Of a stretch of DNA of 64,000 nt, positions 21,564-33,200 are shown one piece after another (within the stretch, counting starts at the first letter, position 1; each line of letters begins with the position of its first letter). Made by a program: the position numbers and the translations under genes. The notes under the pieces are model-generated. The model ran no database searches. It was not told the DNA's origin and worked only from the letters and a program-made list of their open reading frames with translations. This DNA is from Fragilaria radians (Eukaryota; Bacillariophyta; Fragilariophyceae; Fragilariales; Fragilariaceae). The stretch is taken from contig CAAAJI010000133.1 in the NCBI GenBank assembly GCA_900642245.1, forward strand, positions 1-64,000. The letters are read 5' to 3'.

Positions 21564-22289
21564 CTAGGTTTCTTGTTTCTGAAGTTCAAATCGAGCGAGT
21601 GTTGCCTTGCGCACTCTCTCTCTTCTATCCGTCAAGTCTTCCGTTCGAGGAGATGGTGATCTATCGGAGCTCAACAATCTTGCAGCTATTCCCTTTGGCT
21701 CAGGCTTTACAGATCCTAAGCGAATACCAGAACCTTTAAAAGTTGTAGTTGTGGTATTGTTATCGTTCGAACGTCTTGTGCCCGTCGAACTTGCATTGCG
21801 ACTTGGATCACCCACAGGTGCATGTTCCAGCCATTCTTTGGGGAGCAAACATGAACAACAGACACCAATATCTGCTAGTCGATTGATATGAGCAGGTATC
21901 TTCCTCCCCAAAAGTCTCCAAACGAATGCATTCGCAAAGTGATTGCAATTACGACGAATCAAATGATAATCGTTAGGACCAAAGTCACGCCGAACATCCG
22001 ATAGTGCTGTCTGAAATTCCGACCGACTTCCCTCCCAAATGCCTAATTGTACAGTTTCTCTATACCGAGCACCACCACCGGGGACTTCTCGTGGCGTGGA
22101 CATCTCAAAGACACCCGCACCGGAAGCAAACGAATATTCGGTGCCGTCAACTTCGACACCCGAATGATGAAGTCCCAACCCAAGTGCGTACAACATCGTA
22201 TCATTGGCAGGAGAAAGGTCGTACACATTCAGGAGGACCGGTGTACCCATACGAGTCCTCCCACCGCCAAAGGATCCACCCATACTCAT
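21564..22289 (-). CDS. PPPDE (DUF862) deSUMOylating isopeptidase-like protein
   Basis: 241 aa, single exon, ATG at 22289. The PPPDE fold covers about residues 17-140: PVLLNVYDLSP at the start, the catalytic His in LHHSGVEV (His42), and the catalytic Cys in RRNCNHFANAF (Cys115). His-then-Cys order is that of the permuted papain fold of DeSI-1/DeSI-2. The family removes SUMO or ubiquitin from substrates. Beyond residue 150 the tail is Ser/Thr/Arg-rich with a poly-Thr run and DRSPSPRTED, probably disordered. The tail holds PKEWLEHAP just after the domain, as in plant and protist members. Substrate cannot be predicted. Confidence 0.9.
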   Translation of the reverse strand: MSMGGSFGGGRTRMGTPVLLNVYDLSPANDTMLYALGLGLHHSGVEVDGTEYSFASGAGVFEMSTPREVPGGGARYRETVQLGIWEGSRSEFQTALSDVRRDFGPNDYHLIRRNCNHFANAFVWRLLGRKIPAHINRLADIGVCCSCLLPKEWLEHAPVGDPSRNASSTGTRRSNDNNTTTTTFKGSGIRLGSVKPEPKGIAARLLSSDRSPSPRTEDLTDRRERVRKATLARFELQKQET

Positions 22290-23263
22290 GTCGTCGAGAA
22301 CTCAGGATGTTGACAATGTCGTAATGTGCTACGGTTCAAGGTGACAACAGTAAACTACTACTAGAAAATCTATGGGGCACAATACAAAGTGTTATGGTTT
22401 TTGTGGATAAAAAATAAATTTATGTGTTACAGGAGATTGCTTCAATATTGCGTAAGTGCTTGGATGACAGACAATTATGCTCCATTGGGGCTCTGCATTA
22501 AGATCATCATATGCCCTGCATTCATCTAGTATTCCTTTTTTTTACCAAAGTTTTAATTTCACTTCTGGTGGCCATGAGAATCCTATTCAATATGTTCAAA
22601 TTACTTGCACTTACTTTTAAGGAGCTAGGGGAAAAAATATAATCTAGTTATCCCACATTCAGGGACGTAGGCTCCATTACATTTGACTACTCTTGGGGCC
22701 TACTTTATTGGCATCCAGTTTTCATCTTTGTCAATTTTCGAAGTTGATGTTATTCTGTTTGCCTACGTGAGTGACCAAAATGATTGTCTTGGCTTAGTTC
22801 ATGAGATGATTGAGATTTACCCGTAGGATGGGTTTTCCTTCCCCCACAATTCTTGTATCAATGGTGTTTTTCAAGACAAGCAAACTTAAAGTAGAAGATT
22901 GCAAAGAAGTGTAAGCGATGCACGCAATGGTTTGGCAATTGCAAAATTGCGATTATGAATGGTATGCCACAGTGATAGTCCCTCAATCAGGTAGGTATCG
23001 GAGAGGAATAAATAAGGTAAAGGAGTAATTATGTCATGTATTTCAAATCATCCATTACATAAACACGTCTTCTTTTTGTGTTCTAAATGCAAGTAGTAGT
23101 CGAGTATGGTATTGTGCCACAGTGGAAGACTTGTGAAAACGTGATCCAAAACATTCAAAATTTTCGCCGCATGTCGTCATCGATTTTCTCTTTTTTGAAC
23201 ATTTGAGATTCTCCTGAAAATTCTTCTCGGGTCGTCCGATTAAACATTAAGATTGATACGGAG
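22290..23263. other. intergenic between divergent genes
   Basis: About 970 bp separating the divergent starts of the DeSI-like and ITPase genes. AT-rich, with no coding frame seen. Confidence 0.45.
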
Positions 23264-24099
23264 ATGAACATGGATTTCCTTTTCCGTTTACTTTTGTCAC
23301 TAGGAATGGTAGTATCAGCGTCATCCTTGATCGAAGTTGCACACACCAATCAGCAATTACGAATTAGCTTTGTAACAGGGAACGAAATGAAGGTAAAGTT
23401 TGACGAAGGCCAACATAATCCCTTCTGTATGAAGTGCCATATCCACTCACCTTCTTTAATTTCGTCACCTTTAAGGCACGAGAAATGAACATGATTCTTG
23501 CTGATCATGGCGCTACGAAGGGATCAACTCCGGAGCAGAGCATGGTCGACATACGTTTGCTAGCAGTCGACCTTCCAGAAATCCAAGAGGTTAACACTGA
23601 GGCCATAGCTAAAGAAAAAGCTATGCTTGGTGCGCAACTTGCCAACGGTCCCTGTGTAGTAGAAGATACCAGTCTTCAATTCCATGCCCTTGGAGGGATG
23701 CCAGGACCTTACATAAAATGGTTCCAACAGTCTCTTGGATCGGATGGTTTGTACAAGATTCTTCACGCATATGAAGACAAGTCAGCGACAGCAGTGTGCA
23801 CATTGGCCTTTTGTCCATACCCCCATGCAGATCCAGTACTATTTACGGGGACGACGACTGGAAAGATTGTAGAACCCGTCGAGGGACGAGGATTCGGATG
23901 GGATAGCATTTTTGTACCCGACGGACAAACAAAATCATTTTCCTGTATGACAACAGAAGAAAAAAATGTATTAAGTCACAGAGGAAAAGCTGTGAGACAA
24001 TGGGCCGACTGGCTAGGTAGGAATCAAAAGGAATTATGGGAACGACAACGAGGTCGTAGGGCAATTGGACATAAGGGACTTGATTTTAAAATTGATTGA
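23264..24099 (+). CDS. ITPA: inosine triphosphate pyrophosphatase (HAM1/ITPA family) with hydrophobic leader, 2 exons
   Basis: Exons 23264-23392 and 23476-24099 join across an 83-nt intron (GTAAAG..TTTAAG) to give 250 aa. The join recreates the nucleotide-binding start FVTGNEMKAREMN. Family motifs follow: the PEIQEVN and AIAKEKA segments, GPCVVEDTSLQFHALGGMPGP, GRGFGWDSIFVPDG and LSHRGKAVRQW. ITPases hydrolyse ITP/dITP/XTP to the monophosphate plus PPi, cleaning the nucleotide pool. The first 27 residues (DFLFRLLLSLGMVVSASS) form a hydrophobic leader before the core, which cytosolic ITPases lack. A secretory, ER or plastid route is therefore possible, although the +1 Phe of the diatom plastid motif is missing. 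Use of an internal start is possible but would lose the binding loop. Confidence 0.93.
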
Positions 24100-24933
24100 A
24101 TGCAATGCCACTCACCTCACTACGGTCGCAAAACCGAGATGGACAATCGATAAAATATGAATCAACTCAGAAATATGACATAATTCAAAATGCTACTTTC
24201 GAAACAGCCTTCGAGCGTTGAACTGTCTTGACAATTGGTGTCTATTCTGAAATTATAAGTTGCGGTCATACGTAAATTAGGAAATTTGACATTGACAATT
24301 AGCGAAATCTACGCAAAGTATCTGATCAAGTAGCCTTACTCCCGCATAATTTATCACGTCTTGCATTTTTATCGGCGAGTATAGAGCTCTCAATTCAGCT
24401 GCATAATATATTGACAACTTTTTGCTCACATGATTTTTATGGGACGGAAATGAAAGTAAAACATGAATTTAGATTTAGGCCAAAGATGGTAGCCATGACT
24501 TTTTTACATCAAAAAGATTCAATATAGCACCTTTTATTCAACATAGTATGTATTTCGTATCCACATCGTTGCCTGGGATTCGTATTCAAAGACCCGAATA
24601 TTTTTCTTTTGCTCCTTCATGTTTATTTTTCTATCCTTGCGTTGCTTATTGAGTGCGATCAATTGAAGTTTCCAAGTTTAATTTGACTTCACTCGAGAGT
24701 GCTCATCAGCCAAAAGTTACACCCACGTATGAGATATGAGAGATTCCATAACTTAAACTATGCAACCATTATTTTGAAACATTAAGTTCAATAGTCCTAG
24801 GATTATATATTTCATTAGTTCGAAATCGTGAAAAGTGGTTGGTTATTGCGAAACAGCGAAACCCAATTGTAAAATACTTTCCTTTTCTCGACGGTTTTTC
24901 TTCCAAAATTGTGCGCAGACAAAAAAAAAGAGG
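24100..24933. other. intergenic
   Basis: About 830 bp of AT-rich sequence between two tandem genes. No gene seen. Its end holds the leader of the RTEL1-like gene, where the frame is open from 24835 but has no ATG before 24934. Confidence 0.45.
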
Positions 24934-27900
24934 ATGAAAGCGGTTGGAAAAAGGGTGGAAGGAAAAGTCAAAGCAAAATCTGAAAATGGGATTATCTTAT
25001 CAAATCGAAAGCCTGCGGCTTCTATGCCATCATCACCTCCAACTATGATTGAATTACGTGGTATCACAGTTCATTTTCCTTTCAAGCCCTACAAATGTCA
25101 GGAAGAATACATGAACAAAGTTTTGGATGCACTCCATCATTCTGAAAATGCTTTGTTGGAGTCTCCCACGGGTACAGGAAAGACTTTGTGCTTGCTATGC
25201 TCTGCACTTGCATGGCAGCGCGAGCAGTCTCGGTCAATTCACATCAATCGACATGAACATGCATCTCAGGACCATAGTTCATATTCCGAAGTACCGAGAA
25301 AGCCATCGCGTTCGCCTGTTATTATCTATGCATCCCGAACTCACTCACAGCTTTCTCAAGTGATTCGAGAGCTTAAGAGCACTAGATATAGGCCAAGGCA
25401 TGCACTTTTGGGATCTAGAGAACAGATGTGTGTCAATCCAAAGGTGAAAACACCCCAATCTACGGTTACGGATATAAATCATGATTGCAATCGTTTGGGA
25501 AAGGATCGAAAATGCGGATATCGAAATAACTTAGATGGGTTTCAGCCAGAGGCAAATGAGCCTGGTGCCTTCGGAACTCAACCAATTATGGACATGGAAG
25601 ACCTAATTCTAATGGGAAACACTCGAAAAGTATGTCCATTCTATTACACTAGATCCGTTGTCCAAGATGCAGAGCTGATCCTTGTGCCATACAATTATCT
25701 TTTTGATAAGGATGCAAGAGAAACTACCTTACAGGATATTCCATGGAGTAACTCTGTTGTAATATTCGATGAGGCACACAATCTTGAGAGTTTCGCCAGT
25801 GACTCCGCATCATTTGATTTGACTAGTCTAGATATTAGTTGTTGCATTAGCGAAGTCCAGAGAGTAATCGGTTATCAGCAGGCAATGCCCGAAATTTCTG
25901 ACAGGGTCTCTGCTGATAATCTGATTCGGATGAAAGCCATATTGTTGGAATTCGAGAATTATATATTAACTAGAATTCCCAATGAACCAAGCGTCTTTAG
26001 TGGGGAATTTATGATGAGTATTTTCAAAGAGGGGGCTCGGATAACTTATGAGAACCACGTACTATTTGTGAACGAGGCGAAGAAAGTTTCAGACATAATT
26101 ATGGATTTGCGATCTGGCTCAAGTAAAGGACAAACCAAGATTGATTTTTTGATATGCTGCATTAAGCGAGTGTTCGGAGAAGCAACTGAAGGAAGATGTT
26201 TCGCAAAGTCTCGGGCCTATCGAGTTCATGTTGCATCTGTTGTACCGGGAAATGCTATAAAAGGGCGGACAATATCTTATTGGTGCTTTGCCCCTTCTCT
26301 CGCTATGCAAGAATTGTCAAATTTAAACATTCGCTCGATGATTGTGACCTCGGGAACTTTGTCGCCTTTGCCAAGTTATTCCCTGGAACTTGGGGTGTCT
26401 TTTCCTCATACCCTTGAAAATCCACATATCATTTCGGATGAACAAATTCATGTAAGAGTTATTGGAACCGGTGTTAGTGGAAAACAACTTTGTAGCACTT
26501 TCAATCGAAGAGAGGATGCTGAATATCTGGAGGAATTGGGTAGCACAATTGTAAATCTGGCACGCGTTGTTCCTGATGGCATGCTGATTTTTTTCCCGAG
26601 TTATGGCGTCATGTCTAATTGTATAGAGCAGTGGGGTGGGCCAACTGCTAAAAAGCGTAATTCGACTTCTACCAATTCAGATGGGATGAAATCTTTCTTT
26701 GCTAAAAGAGTAAATACCCAATCCGGATCCAATACTTTTTCCTTCGCTCATACGCCTAATTTTTATGGCTCATCCACTCCACAAAATATTTGGAAAAGGC
26801 TACTTTCCCAAAAGGCAATCGTCCTTGAGCCAAAGACAACATCCGATTTAACTATAGCAATATCTGAATTTCATAAATATCTTAACTACAAGAACTCTTC
26901 TGGCTGTATTCTCATGGGCGTCTGTCGAGGCAAAATCAGCGAGGGAATCGACTTTTCTCACCACATGTGTCGCGCAGTCCTTATAACAGGATTGCCCTTT
27001 GCCCCTTACTTGGATCCAAAAGTGAAGCTAAAACGTGAATATCTAGATGAAATTCGTGCATTTCAGAAAATTAAGCCAACCGGTGACGGTGGATTCAGTG
27101 GGGGTGATAATTTGACTGTTGCATGCTCAGATAATTGTTTGTCTGGAATAGAGTGGTACACTCAGCAAGCCCATCGTGCTGTGAATCAAGCAATAGGAAG
27201 AGTTATTCGTAACAAATACGATTACGGAGCTGTTCTTTTGCTTGATTCAAGGTTTGGAGAACCGAAGAACAGAGATGGTTTAAGTTTGTGGGTTCGATCG
27301 AGAGTCTTACCAAATGAAAAATTTGGAGTTGTAGTTGGCGCGTTGGGGAAATTTTTCAGAGAAGCAAAGGCCAAAGCCCTTGAGCTTGAAGCACAGCGAG
27401 CTGGTGAATCAATTTTGGTGCAGAAGCCTGAATCAAAACTCAAAAACAACGTTGAATTAGGTAATGAATCATTAGGGCTGTTGACAAATAATATAGCAGT
27501 GGTCAAATCCTCATCTGACGTGAATGAATTGAAAGTAAACAACGACGAGTCATTCGATATTTCAGAAGAGTCATACATTAGACAAGATCAAGTTCTCGGA
27601 ACCATGAACCTCGTTGATTTAAAATCGAAACGTGAGGGGATTATCACTTATAATGAATCCGAAAGGCAAATGCCACAAAGGACAAAGATAGGACTAGCTG
27701 CTTTGTACGAACAGAAACAGTCAGCGATTACTGAATCCAAAGGTAGCATGAATCAACAGACTATTTTGAGTGCTAAGAATGCAACAGGGGCAAAAGACAA
27801 TTTGACAATGGCCGATTGTAAGGAAAAGAAAGAAAGCGAATCGTCACGCAGCACTCAGTCATCTGCACAGGAATTCTTTGTTTCAGCCAAAAAGTTACTA

Positions 27901-29226
27901 AGTGAAGACGATTTTTCTTGCCTTCGAACACTCTTAGTCGAGATGAAAAACTTCGGCGATGGGAAAGACATAGTAGCCTATATGAAAGCTGCGCGATCAC
28001 TCGTGACAATTCTTATCAAGTATTTTAGAACGGAGAATGACGATGTTGAATGGGAAAAGTCATTGCTATACCTGTTTTTCCCCTTGTTACCGAAGGTATA
28101 TGCACCCGAGGTCCGAAAATTAGCCTTGAAAATACAACTTGAAGATTCAGATTTCATAAAAGTTTGTAATCAGCATCTGCCAACTTCCGATCATCGAACA
28201 TTTTACAATTCTGTTTACACATCACTTAAGATGGTTCTCTGCATTACATCCAAACAAACCTTAATTAAGTCCGAATTTCTCCGATCGTGTGTACCCATTA
28301 TAACATATCTCTACAAGAAAGGTCTAAGTAACGTCATGCATCAGGGAGAAAACTCAATGCGGTTGGGACTTTCAGATTTGTTCTGTTTTCTGGTTCCACC
28401 AAAGCTAAGGCTAAATGTCAAAGCTCTATTCAGAGAAATAGAATCAGCTGAGGCAACCTCTCAGCTCAAAAGCATTGAGAAACAATCTGTGGGAGAACGC
28501 TCTGTTGATATGTCACGATTCTTACCTACGAGCCGAATGCTTCCAAACACGCAACACTTAAAAGACTCGAATGATACATCTGACCTTGAGAATCAGAGAT
28601 CCATGCAAACCGCGCTTATAATGGCTGAGCAAGTCAATTCAGCAAAACGAAATAGGGTGCAGCTTGAGCTTGAGAAAGAGAGGAATCAAATGGAAAAACA
28701 TCCACACATTATTGGAACACAACCCAATATAGGAGAAAGCCCATCTAGCAGGCGAACAAAAACTGAAAAGTCTCATCCCCAATCATCCGAATCAAAAAAA
28801 ATTCCGAACGATCGTGTATCAAAGCTTTTGAGGCGGGCAGCAAGCTCTCCCTTTTCCACAGAAAAAGTAAAAGTAAAAATTCGCGAGAATGAAATTGGAT
28901 CTGTTTGCGTTGTCTGTAAACAGCTCTGTCATGAGGTACGTGCTAAATCCTATTTTCGACTTAGTCCAAAGCTGACAAATTACTCACGACGGAACGTCTA
29001 GCCGTACATGCCGAGTTGTGGTCATATAGTATGTGCTTCATGTTGGGTACAGTGGCTGAAGAAATCACAAAGCTGCCCTGTTTGTAGGAATCCAGCAACG
29101 AAAGAATCTCTTGTACGAGTTATTTATGAAAAAATACCCGGTGCTGGAATACCAACGTTCTCTCAACTCTGTGAACAAAATAACAGTTCTGATTCCGATG
29201 ACGACTTGGTCATAGTTTCCAAGTAA
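24934..29226 (+). CDS. RTEL1: RTEL1-type XPD-family DNA helicase with harmonin-like and RING domains, 2 exons
   Basis: Exons 24934-28935 and 29002-29226 (66-nt intron, GTACGT..GTCTAG) give 1408 aa. Helicase motif I is ESPTGTGKTLCLL (about 76-88) after the Q-like FPFKPYKCQEEYM. Four Cys for the Fe-S cluster lie in EQMCVNP, NHDCNRL, DRKCGYR and KVCPFYY. The DEAH box is VIFDEAHNLESF (about 279). Motifs IV-VI include GKISEGIDFSHHMCRAV and QAIGRVIRNKYDYGAVLLLD. A region around 980-1060 (AQEFFVSAKKLLSEDDFSCL) looks like an RTEL1 harmonin-homology domain. The C-terminus is a RING: CVVC..C..CGHIVCASC..CPVC, split by the intron after its first half. RTEL1 dismantles D-loops, T-loops and G-quadruplexes at telomeres and forks. 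The opening GITVHFPFKPYKCQEEYM fits RTEL1 better than FANCJ or CHL1. Confidence 0.93.
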
Positions 29227-29428
29227 GATTACAATCAATTTTCAACGACTTTACGGCTGAAACAAAGGATCTGATAATATAAAAATTTATGTACAATTTA
29301 TTTCCCATTACTGAGAGTTCGAGTGAAGGAGTCTTGGTTCCCTTGCAATATTGATGAAGAAGTATTAAAGTAACGTGCAACATTTAGCGGAAATAGTAGC
29401 AAAGCAAGCGTAGCAGGGTATCCATTGA

Positions 29429-30212
29429 TCAAATACTTTCAATGGGTGAATGACTTGATGGGCTTAAGGAATCTCTTTCCGCGAGTGATATCAAAGCCAA
29501 CGTCAGTAATCCAAGCTTACCCGAATCGCATTTCACAGGGGACACCGTCATTGATTGAAAAGGTTGATTGCTCCAAAAGTTAGATTGATTGTAGGATAAG
29601 CTTGATTCCACATGATCGTTAGGTAAAGGAGCAATATGTGGGTACCCTATACAAAGCATTCTTGTGGGTGAAGGCGACACAGCCCTAGATTTTATGCCTG
29701 TATCGATACAGATGACACTTTTGCTGGGTTTTGCTGTATCTGAAAAATGTTTACGTGCAGCGCCCTTTCTTAATTGCGCGAGCTTCTCTGGTTGTCCTCT
29801 AATAAATGAAGGGTGTGCATACATATCTGTGTCGGGTCCTCGTCGAACTTTGCAAAAGCCATACTTTAGAAAAGGAAATGAGGTTAGATCATGATAGCTA
29901 TAAAGTCACTAATCTCACTGTTGTACAAATGCTCACCAAATTGAGATTTCTTTGGAATGAGCTAAATTTAGAGGTTCTAAAGTATTTTGGCAGAATATAC
30001 AAAGAAAAAAGGGAGACATCGACAATCCTGAAGGCCTTTCCAGAGTCTGACCAAGTTATGATGCATTGATGTTTGGGATCTACCTTTGCAAGATGAGATT
30101 CGCTTTCAAGCATTTCAGAAAGGCGGCGAGGAAATTGCTGTGGAACGCCCCTTTTTCCTGTCCTAGGGTAAGAAGAAAGTGGTACGTCGTTGGAAGTCAT
30201 GATTGAAGTCAT
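29429..30212 (-). CDS. heat-shock-factor-type transcription factor, 2 exons
   Basis: Exons 30212-29937 and 29863-29429 (73-nt intron, GTGAGC..CTAAAG) give 236 aa. The HSF DNA-binding domain starts with QQFPRRLSEMLES, continues with IITWSDSGKAFRIVD and PKYFRTSKFSSFQRNLNL, and resumes after the splice with YGFCKVRRGPD and MYAHPSFIRGQPEKL. The intron falls exactly between RNLNL and YGF. The fold is a winged helix binding nGAAn repeats. HSFs are the largest transcription-factor family in diatoms, so heat shock itself need not be the signal. The tail after about residue 125 is short and Ser-rich, with no clear heptad-repeat oligomerisation region. I start at the first ATG in frame; the frame is open further upstream, so an additional 5' exon is possible. 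Confidence 0.88.
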
Positions 30213-33200
30213 CGCTTTTGATGTTTTTTTGTTTCGGGAATTTAGCTGTGTGCGTAAGAAAATTTGAACAAAAAAATGTGGTGGAACTCTTTTTGCAGAT
30301 GACAAGTGGTGTCAAGCACCGTGTCTCAAAACATCAATAGTAATGTTTTAGCATAAAATATTTCAGAGTAAATGTAAATACGCACAATTTAGATTTTATT
30401 ACGTACTCAATCCGATAACATCCCATCGCAAAAAGAATCCTTTTTGGCAAAGTGCTCTAAGGAATTGGAATTAGAAAAACCAGAGTATACTGTGCATTTT
30501 GTACTCTTAATGTCCAAGATCTACTGAAAGCCAATGAAAGTTTCGCAACTCGTGGTGTCAATGGAGTGACGAACTTTCCTGTACGAAAAACATCACCATC
30601 GACCGAGCCAATCACTCAAGTTTTCGAATCACAACATGCATATCTCAAAGTAAATTCTGGACTAGCTTGACCGCGATGACTCCAACAATCCATACTTGCT
30701 CCATTCGGACATTTTTCATCTTGGATGACAATACGTCATCAAGAATGGTATTGGGCACTTAAAGTTCCTGATCAAACTATGGCTTGTATTTAGGTTGTAA
30801 TTCAGAGTTTGAGCGTTGGACACAAACTGAAATAACAATATAACGATTATAGAAAAATTGCAAAATTAGAGAAATTATCTGGAAGTATTTCCAACAAATT
30901 ATTACTCAGGCAGCACAATATGATGAATGATTGGGAAATTTATGAACCAAAGAGAACCTTATGGATATCATCAGAAGAATTCAATTATCTCACATTTGAT
31001 GGTTTAGAAAATTGGTGATGTCAAACTTCGAATTTCAAAAATTTAGAAAAAGATTTGTTAATGAATATTTCAAATGATGATTAACGCGCAAACTTCTTTA
31101 AGGATCTTTGGTTGGATAGTCCTCTTCTTTTTGATTTAGTTGCGCGTTGATCTCTTGACTTTGAAACATTGGATGAGATATATCAGGGAATGAGGAATAA
31201 TTGTTATCTCAATAGTACGTGTTTCTTTAATGAAAGACTTAGGCAAAAGTTACAAATTTATTTATTTGGAAAACATTGAGCCAGCAACAAAATCAGAATT
31301 TTGTGTAGTTAGGTTGCAAATAATCCCTTAATGGAGATAGGCATGAATGAGTTGTGTCCTTAAGTCATGATTGGAATCTCATCCTTATCTTATGAGGATA
31401 TTCTGCACTATATTGCGAGTACGCAACAAAAATCGCTATATATTTTGCATTATTTCTGTTGATTCAACTCATTTGTGATGACTTGAGATACTCCGATTAG
31501 TTAATGACAATAGCACCAGCACACAGGGACAAGGGGTAGATTTTCTCACCAACTATATCCGACTGAAGACAAGATTGGGTGCAAATTGTTTCGTAATAGG
31601 ATAGCAAGCATCTAATAGGTAATAGACATCTCATGACGTCCTCAGTATTACTCACTCATTTTAAAGACGAAAGTATACCCTTTATTCCCATACTATGGTA
31701 TATTTCTCGACCCTGCTTTGGCCTTGCCTTTATACGAATGGAATTATCTGACAGATAAGCCCTAATTCTGCCAGAATCACTTAATGAGATGATATGTCTT
31801 TGTCATTGGGAGATACCTAATAAGGGGTTAAGATAACTTATGAAGAATACTGTTATTCCATTTTCTTTCAGTGAAAATGCCAGCGGAAAATAATACCTGA
31901 AGCCTTGAGCCCAGTGTTTTCTTACCCCGAAGTTTTGGTGAAGACTATGGTTGGATATCACCATCATATAGATTTGTGCTCGTAAACTTCAATAATTCAT
32001 AATTCCGATAGTTCTCTCGCTCAATCCTCTTACAAATTCAGTTGCTCACTTTTGGTAACTTTTCTTCAATCGAATTTACACTAAACTTGAAACTCATTGG
32101 AAATCAGTAACATTCTCTCGCACTTCTTCAATAATGAATTATTCAAAAATCCTCGCACTACATTCCAAATTGTAACAACATGCTTCTCGCAAGCTTCCTT
32201 CTTTATATACATAGGAACGATATCAGTTTCATTGTCATTTGTCCTACTAAATTCGATCTCGACAGTATAGACATGCTTTATTTCCTGCCACTCTGAACGA
32301 TACCATAGAAGGCCTTTACGGAGTGGGGCAAAAATCTTCCTCGTATAAATTGATGTCTTGTGATATTGTTAAAGCAAAATGTAATGTGTGTAAGCATGAC
32401 TGAAAATACGCTGTCATGAGTAAGCAAATGAAAGTGTTATGGTAATTGGTTGAGAGAAGTTACCATGTTAGCGGTAAACAGGAATAAGAAACAACAACAT
32501 TATAAATTTAAAAATTAAATGTATCTGCGGATAGCTTTTGTAATTGTTCTAGATTTTCTTTACTTGTTATGAATTGAATAACACTTCTATTTTAGTTTAT
32601 GGTTTTGAGTTCGAGAACGAGTAATCTTAGTGAAATTTGGGTTCTCAGACAAAAGAATGAAGGATAGTCAACATGAAGTGGGAGACTTTTAGCCTTACGA
32701 AATCACGGATGTAATCCTTGAAATGCTTACTACTCCGAGTTCTGACGAAGAGAACACTATCTTTCCATATTTGCATTTACTATGGTGAAAGAATGCAAGA
32801 ACAAGGATTATGAAGAAGGAAAGAATCAAATTCACCCTAACTCAAACCCTTGATAAGTAAAACATGGAAAGTAGTGTTCTGAGTAAGAAACAAGATCGAG
32901 ATGCCTGAGTTACAGCGATGAAAGAGTTCAGAAGGAAGCAATGATTGAATGTCAAGTTTAACGGCTTCCGGCGAGTGTGGGATATTCGTATATGATGATC
33001 AGAAACAATGACATCACCATCCATCAAACAAGGAAAACTTCCAGCGCTCACTAAACCATCAAAGACTGTTGAAATATTAAGAAAAATTGAAATAAATTAA
33101 GAACTTGTATATAGATAGATTTTACCCCGGCAATCTACACTTAAATTTCCATTAGGAGCGTGAACAGTAGGATACTCCAACATTCGAAAGAAATTTGGAT

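Noticed and set aside
24835..24933. N-terminal extension of RTEL1
   Set aside because: The frame is open but has no ATG; the homologous part starts later.
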